Of a stretch of DNA of 64,000 bases, positions 1-8,399 are shown piece after piece (positions within the stretch are counted from its first letter, which is position 1; the number at the start of each line of letters is the position of its first letter). A program made the position numbers and the translations under genes. The notes beneath the pieces were generated by a model. It did not search any database. It was given only the letters and a program-made list of their open reading frames with translations, and was not told the origin of the DNA. This stretch comes from Rhodocyclaceae bacterium (GTDB lineage Bacteria > Pseudomonadota > Gammaproteobacteria > Burkholderiales > Rhodocyclaceae): positions 62,001 through 126,000 of the forward strand of contig JAGTRP010000002.1 of assembly GCA_018261935.1 (NCBI GenBank). Reading direction: 5' to 3'.

Positions 1-3000
1 CGGCCCTTCATCGCCATGCTGCGGGCCAACATGCGCCATGCCGGCGCCCTGCGCGTCGACCATGTCATGGGGCTCTCCCGGCTCTTCTGGGTGCCGGCGG
101 GGAGTCCGCCGACGGAGGGCGCCTATGTCCGCTACCCCCTCGAAGAACTCATGGGCATCGTCGCCCTGGAAAGCGTGCGCAACCGGTGCCTCGTCATCGG
201 CGAGGACCTCGGCACGGTGCCCGGGGATTTGCGGGAAAAACTCGCTGCCGGCGCCATCCTCTCCTGTCGCACCCTCTATTTCGAGCGCGAGGCGGACGGC
301 GGCTTGAAGCCCGCCAGCGCCTATCCCCGACTCGCCCTGGCCACCGTCACCACCCACGACCTGCCCACCCTGGCCGGGTTCTGGCAGGGCTGGGACATCG
401 AGGAGCAGGGCCGGCTCGGCCTCTTTCCCTCTGCCACCCAGCAGGAGGAGGCGGTGCTGGCGCGATCCCAGGACCGGGCCCGGCTCCTCATCGCCCTGCA
501 GCGGGAGTCCCTGCTGCCGGAAGGCGTCGGCGCCGACCCGGTGGCGGTCCCCGCCATCACCGGCGAACTCGCCGCCGCCGTCCATGCCTGGCTGGCCCGC
601 ACCCCGGCAATGCTGGTGGGGGTGCAGGCGGAGGATATCCTCGGCGTCGTCGAACAGCCCAACCTGCCCGGAGCCGGGGAAACCTATCCCAACTGGCGGC
701 GCCGCCTGCCGGTGGCCCTGGAGGACTGGCCGGGGGACGAGGGGCTGGCCCGGGTGGCGGCCGTCCTGCGCCGGGAGCGGGGGAGCGGCACCGCCGCCGC
801 CGGCGAGGGGAACGGCCAGCCCCGGCGGTTGGTGATCCCCCATGCCACCTACCGGCTGCAGTTCAACCGGGATTTCACCCTGGCCCAGGCCACCGAGCTG
901 GTGCCCTACCTGGCGGAACTGGGCGTCAGCCACTGCTACGCCTCCTCCTACCTCAAGGCCCGCCCCGGCAGCAGCCACGGCTACGACATCGTGGACCACA
1001 ACGCCTTCAATCCCGAGATCGGCTCGGTAGAGGATTTCCAGGCCTTCGCCGACGCCCTGGCCGGGCAGGGCATGGGCCAGATCCTGGACATCGTGCCCAA
1101 CCACATGGGGGTCATGGGGGCGGACAACGCCTGGTGGCTCGACGTGCTGGAAAACGGCGAGGCGTCGGCCTTCGCCGGATTTTTCGACATCGACTGGCAG
1201 CCCCCGAACCCCCAGCTCTGCTGCAAGGTGCTGCTGCCGCTCCTCGGCGACCATTACGGCACGGTCCTCGACCGGGGCGAGCTGGTGCTGCGCTTCGACG
1301 CCGGGCAGGGGGAGTTCAGCCTTTTCTACTACCAGCACCGCCTGCCCATCGACCCCACCGACTATCCCCGCATCGTCGGCCACGGCTTCGAAGCCCTGGT
1401 GGCGGTGATGGCGGACGATCCGCGCCTGGCCGAGCTGCAGAGCCTGCTCACCGCCTTCGGCCATCTGCCGGGCCGCAGCGACGCCTCCCCCGAGGCCGTC
1501 GCCGAGCGCAGCCGGGACAAGGAAGTCCACAAGCGCCACCTGTCCGCCCTGTGCGCCGATTCGCCTGCCATCCTTCGGCATATCCAGACAGCAGTGGCCG
1601 CCTTCAACGGCTGCACCGACGACCCCGGCAGCTGCGACCTGCTCCACGGTCTGATCCAGACCCAGGCCTGGCGGCTGGCCTACTGGCGGGTGGCGGCGGA
1701 CGAGATCAACTACCGGCGCTTTTTCGACATCAACGACCTGGCGGCCCTGCGCATGGAAAATCCGGCGGTCTTCGAGGCCACCCACCGCCTGACCCTGGCC
1801 CTGGTGGCCGAGGGACGGCTGCAGGGGCTGCGGGTGGACCATGCCGACGGCCTCTTCGACCCGGCCGCCTACTTTCGCCGCCTCCAGGGCGCAGCCAACG
1901 GCGGGCATCTGGCCGAAGGCGCCGGGGAAGGGGAGCCGCTGCCCCTCTACCTGATCATCGAGAAGATCCTTGCCGAGCATGAGCGCCTGCCGAACGACTG
2001 GCCGGTCCATGGCGACACCGGCTACCGCTTCGCCAGCCTGGTGAACGGCCTCTTCGTGGACCCCGACGGGGAAGGCCGCATGACCCGCATCTACGCCCAG
2101 TTCACCGGCATCCACCCCGACTTCGACGATGTCCTCCACGACGCCAAGCGCCTGGTCATCCGCCGCTCCCTCCACGGCGAATTGAATGTGCTGGCCAACC
2201 AGCTCTGGCATATCGCCGCCGCCAGCCGCCACACCTGCGACTTCACTCTCCACGGCCTGCGGGACGCCCTGGCGGAGGTGGCGGCCTGCTTCCCGGTGTA
2301 TCGCACCTATTTTGCCGACGGCCGCCTGTCGGCTGAGGACCGCCGCCACATCGAATGGGCGGTGGGGCTGGCCCGGCGGCGCAGCCTGGCGGCGGACGTC
2401 AGCGTCTATGACTTCGTCGGCGCCGTGCTGAGCGGCGACATCGCCGAGAGCAAGGAGGCAGGTTACCGGGACGCGGTCTGGCGCTTCGCCGGCAAGTTCC
2501 AGCAGTTCACGGCGCCGGTGGCGGCCAAGGGCATGGAGGACACCGCCTTCTACCGCTATAGCCGGCTGGTCTCCCTCAACGACGTGGGCTGCGACCCGCG
2601 CCGCTTCGGCCTCGGGGTGGCCGCCTTCCATGCCGCCAACCGGCAGCGGGCCGCCCAGTGGCCCCACTCTCTCCTGGCCGGATCGACCCACGACAGCAAG
2701 CGTTCGGAGGATGTCCGCGCCCGCATCGACGTCCTTTCGGAAGCGCCCGCGGCCTGGAAGCTCGCCCTGCGCTGCTGGTCCCGCATCAACCGCAGCAAGA
2801 AGCGCCGGGTGGATGACCGCCAGGCGCCGTCCGCCAACGATGAATACCTACTCTACCAGACCCTGTTCGGCACCTGGCCCCTGACCGACCCCGATGAAGC
2901 GGAACTCGCCGACTACAGCGGCCGCATCTCCCGCTACCTGCTGAAGGCGGCGCGGGAATCCAAGGAGCACACCAGCTGGATCAACATGAACCAGGAGTAC

Positions 3001-3732
3001 GAGGCGGCCCTCACCGCCTTCGTCGAGGCGCTGCTGGCCCCGGGGGAAAAGAACCTGTTCCTGGCCGATTTCGTCCCCACCGTCCGCCGCCTGGCGCCCT
3101 TCGGCCTCGTCAATTCCCTGGCCCAGACCCTGTTGAGATTCACCTGCCCCGGGGTGCCGGACATCTACCAGGGCTGCGAGCTGTGGCACTTCCGCCTGGT
3201 GGACCCGGACAACCGCCAGCCGGTGGATTACGCCCCGCGCCGCCGCCAGCTGGCCGAGGTCAAGGCCCTGTGCTCGGGCCCGCCGGAAACTTGGCGGGAC
3301 GGGCTGCGGCCCCTGGTGGAGGACATGGCGGACGGGCGCATCAAGCTCTACCTGACCTGGTGCGCCCTGCAGCTGCGCCGGCGCTGGCCGGAGGTGTTCC
3401 GGGACGGCGAATACTTGCCCCTGGCGGTCGCTGGGGCCCGGGCAGACCATGTCTGCGCCTTCGCCCGGCAGGCTGGGGACCGCATCGCCATCGCCGTGGT
3501 CCCCCGGCTGCTGGCCCGGATGCAGGGGGAGCGGGGGGAGGGGGACGGGACGATCAACGGTTGGGAGGATACGGGGGTGGAGCTGCCGGGGGAGTGGGCG
3601 GGGCTGCCCTGGTTCAATGTCCTCACCGGCGAGGCCCTGGGGCCGGTGCTGGCGCTGAAGGTTGGCGATTTGCTGGCGGGGTTTCCGGTAGCGTTGCTGG
3701 TCTGCGGGAGCGGCGAGGAATTCGCCTCGTAG
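1..3732 (+). CDS. treY: MalQ-TreY fusion: 4-alpha-glucanotransferase / malto-oligosyltrehalose synthase (5' partial)
   Basis: The frame is open to the window edge, so the true start lies upstream. Residues 1-265 of the visible part are the C-terminal end of a GH77 amylomaltase (MalQ): RVDHVMGL carries the Asp nucleophile (about residue 20), GEDLGTVP the acid/base Glu (68), and TTHDLPT the third acid (120). From about residue 277 (IPHATYRLQFN) it is a GH13 TreY, with DIVPNHMG, GLRVDHADG (Asp about 613), the Glu of LIIEKIL (654) and STHDSKR (about 898). TreY isomerises the reducing end of maltodextrins to a trehalosyl unit, which TreZ (13050-15029) releases. The fusion would pair alpha-glucan disproportionation with trehalosyl formation in the cytoplasm. 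The next gene is convergent. Confidence 0.93.
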   Translation, partial: RPFIAMLRANMRHAGALRVDHVMGLSRLFWVPAGSPPTEGAYVRYPLEELMGIVALESVRNRCLVIGEDLGTVPGDLREKLAAGAILSCRTLYFEREADGGLKPASAYPRLALATVTTHDLPTLAGFWQGWDIEEQGRLGLFPSATQQEEAVLARSQDRARLLIALQRESLLPEGVGADPVAVPAITGELAAAVHAWLARTPAMLVGVQAEDILGVVEQPNLPGAGETYPNWRRRLPVALEDWPGDEGLARVAAVLRRERGSGTAAAGEGNGQPRRLVIPHATYRLQFNRDFTLAQATELVPYLAELGVSHCYASSYLKARPGSSHGYDIVDHNAFNPEIGSVEDFQAFADALAGQGMGQILDIVPNHMGVMGADNAWWLDVLENGEASAFAGFFDIDWQPPNPQLCCKVLLPLLGDHYGTVLDRGELVLRFDAGQGEFSLFYYQHRLPIDPTDYPRIVGHGFEALVAVMADDPRLAELQSLLTAFGHLPGRSDASPEAVAERSRDKEVHKRHLSALCADSPAILRHIQTAVAAFNGCTDDPGSCDLLHGLIQTQAWRLAYWRVAADEINYRRFFDINDLAALRMENPAVFEATHRLTLALVAEGRLQGLRVDHADGLFDPAAYFRRLQGAANGGHLAEGAGEGEPLPLYLIIEKILAEHERLPNDWPVHGDTGYRFASLVNGLFVDPDGEGRMTRIYAQFTGIHPDFDDVLHDAKRLVIRRSLHGELNVLANQLWHIAAASRHTCDFTLHGLRDALAEVAACFPVYRTYFADGRLSAEDRRHIEWAVGLARRRSLAADVSVYDFVGAVLSGDIAESKEAGYRDAVWRFAGKFQQFTAPVAAKGMEDTAFYRYSRLVSLNDVGCDPRRFGLGVAAFHAANRQRAAQWPHSLLAGSTHDSKRSEDVRARIDVLSEAPAAWKLALRCWSRINRSKKRRVDDRQAPSANDEYLLYQTLFGTWPLTDPDEAELADYSGRISRYLLKAARESKEHTSWINMNQEYEAALTAFVEALLAPGEKNLFLADFVPTVRRLAPFGLVNSLAQTLLRFTCPGVPDIYQGCELWHFRLVDPDNRQPVDYAPRRRQLAEVKALCSGPPETWRDGLRPLVEDMADGRIKLYLTWCALQLRRRWPEVFRDGEYLPLAVAGARADHVCAFARQAGDRIAIAVVPRLLARMQGERGEGDGTINGWEDTGVELPGEWAGLPWFNVLTGEALGPVLALKVGDLLAGFPVALLVCGSGEEFAS

Positions 3733-3771
3733 GATGTCAGGGAAGCAACCGGATTGGCAGGGTGCGGCGCT

Positions 3772-4344
3772 TCATGGGCATGACATGCACGGTATCGGCA
3801 GGTTGGTGGGGGGTAAGGGGCGATAACGGTTGTGCAGATTGATGAGCCCCATGCCACCTTCGCTATTGGAGCACGTGTATGTCTTGATGGCCTTGCCCTC
3901 GGGCGTTGCCTGAGGCGAACGCAGGGGGCAGTCTTTGCTGCAAGGCTCTTTCATCTTCCAGACGGTGATGGATGACGAATGTTTCGCCGAACCATCTGGT
4001 TTTCGCTTTTCACCGGCGTAGGCAACATACGAGTAGCCCTGGTGATAAAACTGCAGCGAATATTCATAAACAGAATAATCGGCGCTTCGATCGGCGCTAT
4101 ACCTGAAATTCTCCTGGTCGCTTCTGTTGTTTTCCGGAGGCGGGTATATGAATTCGGGGCTGCCGATTAGGCCGAATCTGTACTCGATCCGGTCTTTTTC
4201 GCAGACCGAGGCAACCTTCTTCGAGCCTTTGATTGAACAATTGAGGATGGCTTTTTCACCATCGTTGCAGTGAGAGGCTTCCATGTCTGCCCGGGAATTG
4301 AGCGAAGTACAAATGATGAGAAAGAAAGCTGCTGACCTGAGCAT
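3772..4344 (-). CDS. unrecognised exported Cys-rich protein
   Basis: About 190 residues, no family recognised. The N-terminus MLRSAAFFLIICTSLNSRA looks like a Sec signal peptide, so the mature protein is probably periplasmic. It has many cysteines (HCNDGE, LNCSIKG, SVCEKD, PCSKDCP, YTCS, PCMSC), which suggests disulfides. I chose the ATG at 4344; another in-frame ATG at 4359 would add five residues. AT content and codon use are clearly higher in A/T than in the flanking metabolic genes, which points to acquisition by transfer. It lies on the same strand as, and just downstream of, the membrane-protein gene at 4420-5196, separated by an attC-like inverted repeat. Confidence 0.6.
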   Translation of the reverse strand: MLRSAAFFLIICTSLNSRADMEASHCNDGEKAILNCSIKGSKKVASVCEKDRIEYRFGLIGSPEFIYPPPENNRSDQENFRYSADRSADYSVYEYSLQFYHQGYSYVAYAGEKRKPDGSAKHSSSITVWKMKEPCSKDCPLRSPQATPEGKAIKTYTCSNSEGGMGLINLHNRYRPLPPTNLPIPCMSCP

Positions 4345-4350
4345 GGTGAA

Positions 4351-4417
4351 CTCTAGCATTTGAATTCACCGGCCTGCGCGGCTCTTCGCGCAGGTCCGGT
4401 AGAATGATTGGTTAGCG
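4351..4417 (-). repeat. attC-like imperfect inverted repeat
   Basis: Read on the minus strand, CGCTAAC (4417-4411) opens the element and GCTAGAG (4357-4351) closes it. Between them a hairpin pairs 4369-4380 (CCGGCCTGCGCG) with 4387-4399 (CGCGCAGGTCCGG), leaving an unpaired base at 4395, and a further unpaired base near 4400. Unpaired bases on one side and short outer boxes are the hallmark of integron attC sites (RYYYAAC...GTTRRRY). The outer boxes fit that consensus only in part. The first box is the exact complement of GTTAGCG just upstream of the 5196 start, as expected if 5210-4411 were one cassette. No integrase is in the window. Confidence 0.4.
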
Positions 4418-4419
4418 AT

Positions 4420-5196
4420 TTAGCCACCAATTGCTTCTCGAATACGGCGCGCTAACTTAATTGAGTAGGCGCCGGGAATTTGTGCTACGAACCCGTACGT
4501 CATGGCAATTGTTGCGATAATCCACGGTTCTGACACAAGTAATGCAAGTGCAACCAAAATGACCAAACCCATTAACACGCCAACAAATGCGGCTTGGCCT
4601 TGAGGAACCCCGAGAATCTGATTCTGTGGCCCCCGATATTTTAGCTTGACACCTTTGAGCGTAGCAGAAAGCCAGATACTAGGCGTTGAAGAACCTTGGG
4701 CAGAGTTCAGATAAGTGATTCTGATTACTTGGCCACGGTTGAAAATCGGAACGACATACTCGCGTTGCCCTGTATAGATGCTCCATTGAGTATCAGTTGG
4801 GCTGTTGCCGACCTCAACATGTAGTTGCTTTCTGAACTTTTCGGACCATTCAAGAATATTTGGGCTTTCGAGTAACTGCGTTTGTTCAGTCATCAACTTG
4901 GTGTCACTCGTATACGCGCGAACGATTACATTCTCATAGTCGTTCAGGCTTTCATTTTTCATCTCTATGGTAGACAAGAAGAGATTGGAAATTGTGTTTC
5001 CATTCCACGTTACGGCGACGGACCCGAAAACCGGATCTTCAGAAGTAATGCCAACTCTGTTGTGTGTCACAGAATAGGAGAAGATGCCTCGCCTATTGAG
5101 TACCCGCTGTGTAAGCCATGCAGTAAGAATGCCACCGAGGCCGCCAGCGACTACAGAGATGTATTGGTTCTGGAACAGTTGGACTAGCTCATTCAT
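4420..5196 (-). CDS. unrecognised membrane protein, candidate cassette-borne gene
   Basis: 258 residues with no recognised family. A hydrophobic segment near residues 13-30 (ISVVAGGLGGILTAWL) anchors the N-terminus, and two or more follow at about 200-245 (AFVGVLMGLVILVALALL, then IIATIAMTYGFV). The roughly 170 residues between them are polar with mixed beta-like sequence. Base composition is markedly richer in A/T than in the surrounding genes. The gene is bounded by 7-bp inverted copies of GTTAGCG (5204-5210 and 4411-4417), with an attC-like hairpin after the stop, so integron-type transfer is plausible. The ATG at 5196 is the first in frame and no strong ribosome site precedes it. Function unknown. 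Confidence 0.65.
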   Translation of the reverse strand: MNELVQLFQNQYISVVAGGLGGILTAWLTQRVLNRRGIFSYSVTHNRVGITSEDPVFGSVAVTWNGNTISNLFLSTIEMKNESLNDYENVIVRAYTSDTKLMTEQTQLLESPNILEWSEKFRKQLHVEVGNSPTDTQWSIYTGQREYVVPIFNRGQVIRITYLNSAQGSSTPSIWLSATLKGVKLKYRGPQNQILGVPQGQAAFVGVLMGLVILVALALLVSEPWIIATIAMTYGFVAQIPGAYSIKLARRIREAIGG

Positions 5197-5210
5197 GTCT
5201 GCTCGCTAAC

Positions 5211-5498
5211 TATTAAGTAAGCCTCCCAATTTGGGAGGGCAAAAACCTCGGATAAATTTCCAGTGATCTTTCAGATCAATGACGTGCCCAAAAAATATGC
5301 CTCTCATTGATCGGTGAAAACGTCCACATCCTTATCGGCACAAGCTACGAAACGGTGAACGAGAGCTCGTAAATTTAAGAACAAAAGCATACGTGTGAAA
5401 AGGCACTATGTCCAAGCATCACCCTGATAGCCAGAGCCTACAAGCCTCTCGTTTTGAGGAAAGCTGCGTACCGGGACATGCCTGCCCCGGTTTCCGCG
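5211..5498. other. low-GC intergenic stretch with two inverted repeats
   Basis: No supported gene is seen here; the short frames lack ribosome sites and family signal. It holds a short hairpin (CCTCCCA, 3-base loop, TGGGAGG) within 5221-5240, and a 9-bp inverted repeat GATCAATGA (5274-5282) / TCATTGATC (5304-5312) with a 21-bp spacer. A/T-rich composition continues to about 5400, then returns to the high-GC background before dctM. Confidence 0.5.
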
Positions 5499-6779
5499 TC
5501 ACAGATACCCCAACACCCTCGGCAGCCACAGCGCCAAATCCGGCACAAAAGTCACCAGGAACATCGTCCCCGCCATCGCCGCCACCATCCACAGTACCCA
5601 GGGCACGGTCGATTCCATGGACACCCCGGCCATGCGGCAGGTGACCATCAGGTTCACCCCGAGAGGCGGGTGGAACTGGCCCAGGGCCATGTTCATGGTG
5701 ATGACCACCCCGAACCACACCAGGTCCCAGTTGAAGTGCATGGCGATAGGCACCAGGAGCGGCAGGAAGATGAAGTAGATGGAGATGGCGTCCAGGAACA
5801 TCCCGGCGATGAGGAGCAGGACCTGGATGCTGATCAGCATCACGATCTCCGGCGCGCCGGTGCCAAGCATGGCTTTCGCCAGGTGGTCGAAGGTGCCCAG
5901 GGTGTTGCTGGCCCAGGCGAAGACGCTGGCCAGGGCGACGACGGTGAGGATCACCGAGGAAATCTCCGCCGACTCCACCAGGACGTTGTAGATGTCGCGC
6001 CAGTTCAGGGTCCGGTAGATCACCGTGCCGACGAAGAAGCCGTAGAAGACGGCGACCACCGCCGCCTCGGTGGGGGTGAAGAAGCCGCTCCTCATGCCCC
6101 CCAGAATGATGACCGGCGCCGCCAGTCCCCAGCCCGCCGCCTTGAGGCTCTGCCAGAAGGGCGGCCGGGGTTCGGCCGGCTGGGACTCGAAACCATTGCG
6201 CACCGACAGCCACCAGGCGACCAGGATCAGGGTCAGGCCCGACAGGATGCCCGGGATCATGCCGGCGGCGAAGAGGGCCGGCACCGAGGCCTGGGGCACC
6301 AGGAGGCTGTAGATGACGAAGGCGATGGAAGGCGGGATCAGGATGTCGGTGGAGCCGGCGGCGGCGATGACCCCGGCGGTGAAGGCGCGGGGATAGCCGG
6401 CCTTGATCATGGAGGGCAGCATCACCGCCCCCACCGCCGCCGAGTCGGCGGGGCCGGAGCCGGAGATGCCGCCCAGGATCATGGCCACCAGGATGGCGAC
6501 CATGGCCAGGCCGCCCCGGCGCTGGCCCACCACCGCCGAGGCGAAGCGGACGATGGTGGCGGCTACCCCCGCCCGCTCGAAGATGAGCCCGGCGATGACG
6601 AACACCGGAATGGCCATCAGCGGGTACTTGGCGATGCCGGTATAGACGTTGGTGGGCAGGGAGAGCATGCCCAGGCCGCTGGCGGCCACGACGGCGGCGC
6701 CGGCGAGCCCCATGGCCACCGCCAGGGGCACGCCGGAGACCATCAGGAAAACGAAGATGCCGAAAAGCAGCCAATCCAT
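5499..6779 (-). CDS. dctM: TRAP transporter large permease subunit DctM
   Basis: 426 residues, the normal size for DctM. It is the 12-helix IT-superfamily permease that moves a carboxylate (C4-dicarboxylate, sialate or similar; the substrate cannot be read from the sequence) with sodium. It opens MDWLLFGIFVFLMVSGVPLA, and typical motifs follow, such as GISGSGPADSAAVG and IPPSIAFVIYS. The ATG at 6779 shares one base with the dctQ stop (TGATG), so translation is coupled. Longer upstream frames run through dctQ and are ignored. It acts in the inner membrane with DctQ and the periplasmic DctP encoded just upstream. Confidence 0.95.
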   Translation of the reverse strand: MDWLLFGIFVFLMVSGVPLAVAMGLAGAAVVAASGLGMLSLPTNVYTGIAKYPLMAIPVFVIAGLIFERAGVAATIVRFASAVVGQRRGGLAMVAILVAMILGGISGSGPADSAAVGAVMLPSMIKAGYPRAFTAGVIAAAGSTDILIPPSIAFVIYSLLVPQASVPALFAAGMIPGILSGLTLILVAWWLSVRNGFESQPAEPRPPFWQSLKAAGWGLAAPVIILGGMRSGFFTPTEAAVVAVFYGFFVGTVIYRTLNWRDIYNVLVESAEISSVILTVVALASVFAWASNTLGTFDHLAKAMLGTGAPEIVMLISIQVLLLIAGMFLDAISIYFIFLPLLVPIAMHFNWDLVWFGVVITMNMALGQFHPPLGVNLMVTCRMAGVSMESTVPWVLWMVAAMAGTMFLVTFVPDLALWLPRVLGYL

Positions 6780-7255
6780 CACGCTTCCTTCCGGGGCAGC
6801 ATGGCCACGAGGCGCAGGACGATGAGGACCGACAGCACCGGCAGCCACACCGAGTACCACCACTGGGGCACGCCCAGGGACGGCGAGGTGACCTCGAAGC
6901 GGTAATCGTCCCAGGCCATGCGGGCGCCGTACCAGGCGAGCAGCCCGAACATGAGGAGCGAGCAGGCGGCGGCGAAGCGCCGGGCCGCCCCGGCGAGGGC
7001 CGGCTTGCGGTCCACGAACCAGGTGATGGCGATGTGGTGGTTGGTGGCGAAGGCGTGGGAAGCCCCCACCAGGGTCATCACCACCATCAGCCCCACGGAA
7101 ATCTCCTCGGTGAAGGCGAAGGAGATGTCGGTGAAGTAGCGCACCAGGACGTTGGCCATGGTGAGCAGGCAAAGCGCCCCCATGGAGACGGCCATCAGCA
7201 GCCGCTCGACGGCGGCCAGCCCGGATGGGCCGCCGCTCTCTTTCCCGCTCGTCAC
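6779..7255 (-). CDS. dctQ: TRAP transporter small permease subunit DctQ
   Basis: 158 residues with four predicted membrane helices (for example LLMAVSMGALCLLTMANVLVR and the last at VWLPVLSVLIVLRLV). It carries the DctQ-type segment EEISVGLMVVMTLVGA followed by HHIAITWFVDR. It is the small inner-membrane subunit that pairs with DctM to form the TRAP carrier. The stop overlaps the dctM start by one base, and the dctP stop lies four bases upstream, so all three are one minus-strand operon in the order dctP-dctQ-dctM. Confidence 0.93.
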   Translation of the reverse strand: MTSGKESGGPSGLAAVERLLMAVSMGALCLLTMANVLVRYFTDISFAFTEEISVGLMVVMTLVGASHAFATNHHIAITWFVDRKPALAGAARRFAAACSLLMFGLLAWYGARMAWDDYRFEVTSPSLGVPQWWYSVWLPVLSVLIVLRLVAMLPRKEA

Positions 7256-7259
7256 CTTC

Positions 7260-8279
7260 TTAGCGCTTGGAAATGGCGGTTTCCGCCTTCTTCACCAGAT
7301 CGGCGCCGATGGTCTTGGACCACTTGTCGTAGACCGGGCGGGTCGCCTTCACGAACTCGCCCCGCTGCTCCGGCGTCAGGGCCGTGACGGTGACGCCGGC
7401 AGCCTCGATCTGCTTCAGCACGGCGTTGTCGCTGCCGGCGATGCCCTTGCGGGCCTTCTCCACGTTCTCGCGGCCGGCCTGGAGGGCGGCTTGGCGCACT
7501 GCCTCCCGGTCGGCGGCGGACCAGCTCGCCCAGACATCCTTGTTGACCACGAAGATGAGGGGATCGGCCACGTAGTGCCAGAGGGTCAGGTATTTCTGGC
7601 CGACGGTGGGCAGCTTGGCGGCGACGAACACCGACAGGGGATTCTCCTGGCCGTCCACGGCCCCGGAAGCCAGCGCCGGCTGGGCGTCGGCCCAGCTCAT
7701 CTGGGTCGGGTTGGCGCCCAGGGCGGTGAAGGTCTCGTTGAACAGCGGCGAGCCGACGACCCGGAACTTGAGGCCCCTCATGTCGGCCGGCGACTTCACC
7801 GGGCGCTTGGAATTGGACATTTCCCGGAAGCCGTTCTCCCCCCAGGCCAGGGGCACCACGTCCCGCTGCTCCAGGGTGGCGAACAATTGCTTGCCGACCT
7901 CGCCCTGGGTGAGGGCGTCGATGGCCTTGTAGTCCGGCATCAGGAAGGGCAGGGAGAAGAGGTTCAGTTCCCTGATCTGGGGCGACCAGTTGATGGTGGA
8001 GCCGATGGCGAGGTCGATGACCCCCTGGCGGATGGCGGTGAATTCCCGGGTCTGGTCGCCGCCGACCAGGGAGGTGCCGGGGTAGAGCTTGATGTTGATG
8101 CGGCCCTGGGTCTTTTCCTTCACCAGCTCCGCCCAGCGCTCGCCGGCCTGGCCCCAGGGAAAGGCGGTGCCCAGCACGGTGGACAGGCGGTACTCGGTCC
8201 GGTAGTTCTCGGCCATGGCGGGGGCGGCGGTCAGCAGCAGGCAGGCCGCGGCGGCGGCCAGAAGGGTTCTTCTTGACAT
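7260..8279 (-). CDS. dctP: TRAP transporter substrate-binding protein DctP
   Basis: 339 residues. A cleavable signal peptide (MSRRTLLAAAAACLLLTAAPAMA) sends it to the periplasm. The mature protein is of the DctP type: REFTAIRQGVIDLAIGS, ENGFREMSNSKRP and GQENPL are all present, the last near the arginine-carboxylate recognition region of this family. I chose the ATG at 8279 because GAGGAG lies 6 bases ahead; an upstream in-frame ATG at 8297 would add six polar residues and spoil the signal peptide. It binds the substrate and delivers it to DctQM. First gene of the operon; the substrate is not determined. Confidence 0.94.
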   Translation of the reverse strand: MSRRTLLAAAAACLLLTAAPAMAENYRTEYRLSTVLGTAFPWGQAGERWAELVKEKTQGRINIKLYPGTSLVGGDQTREFTAIRQGVIDLAIGSTINWSPQIRELNLFSLPFLMPDYKAIDALTQGEVGKQLFATLEQRDVVPLAWGENGFREMSNSKRPVKSPADMRGLKFRVVGSPLFNETFTALGANPTQMSWADAQPALASGAVDGQENPLSVFVAAKLPTVGQKYLTLWHYVADPLIFVVNKDVWASWSAADREAVRQAALQAGRENVEKARKGIAGSDNAVLKQIEAAGVTVTALTPEQRGEFVKATRPVYDKWSKTIGADLVKKAETAISKR

Positions 8280-8399
8280 TGTTTTCTCCTCGTCCAAATC
8301 GGTGTGGATCAGCCTGCGGCTGCCGGCGGCGGCATGACGACTGATTGGGGGCGGATTATCGGGGAGATGACAACGGCGAGCAAATGGGGGATGGGTGTC

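Noticed and set aside
3733-5498. Insertion sequence or prophage in the low-GC patch
   Set aside because: No transposase, integrase or phage gene, and no target-site duplication could be found by eye.
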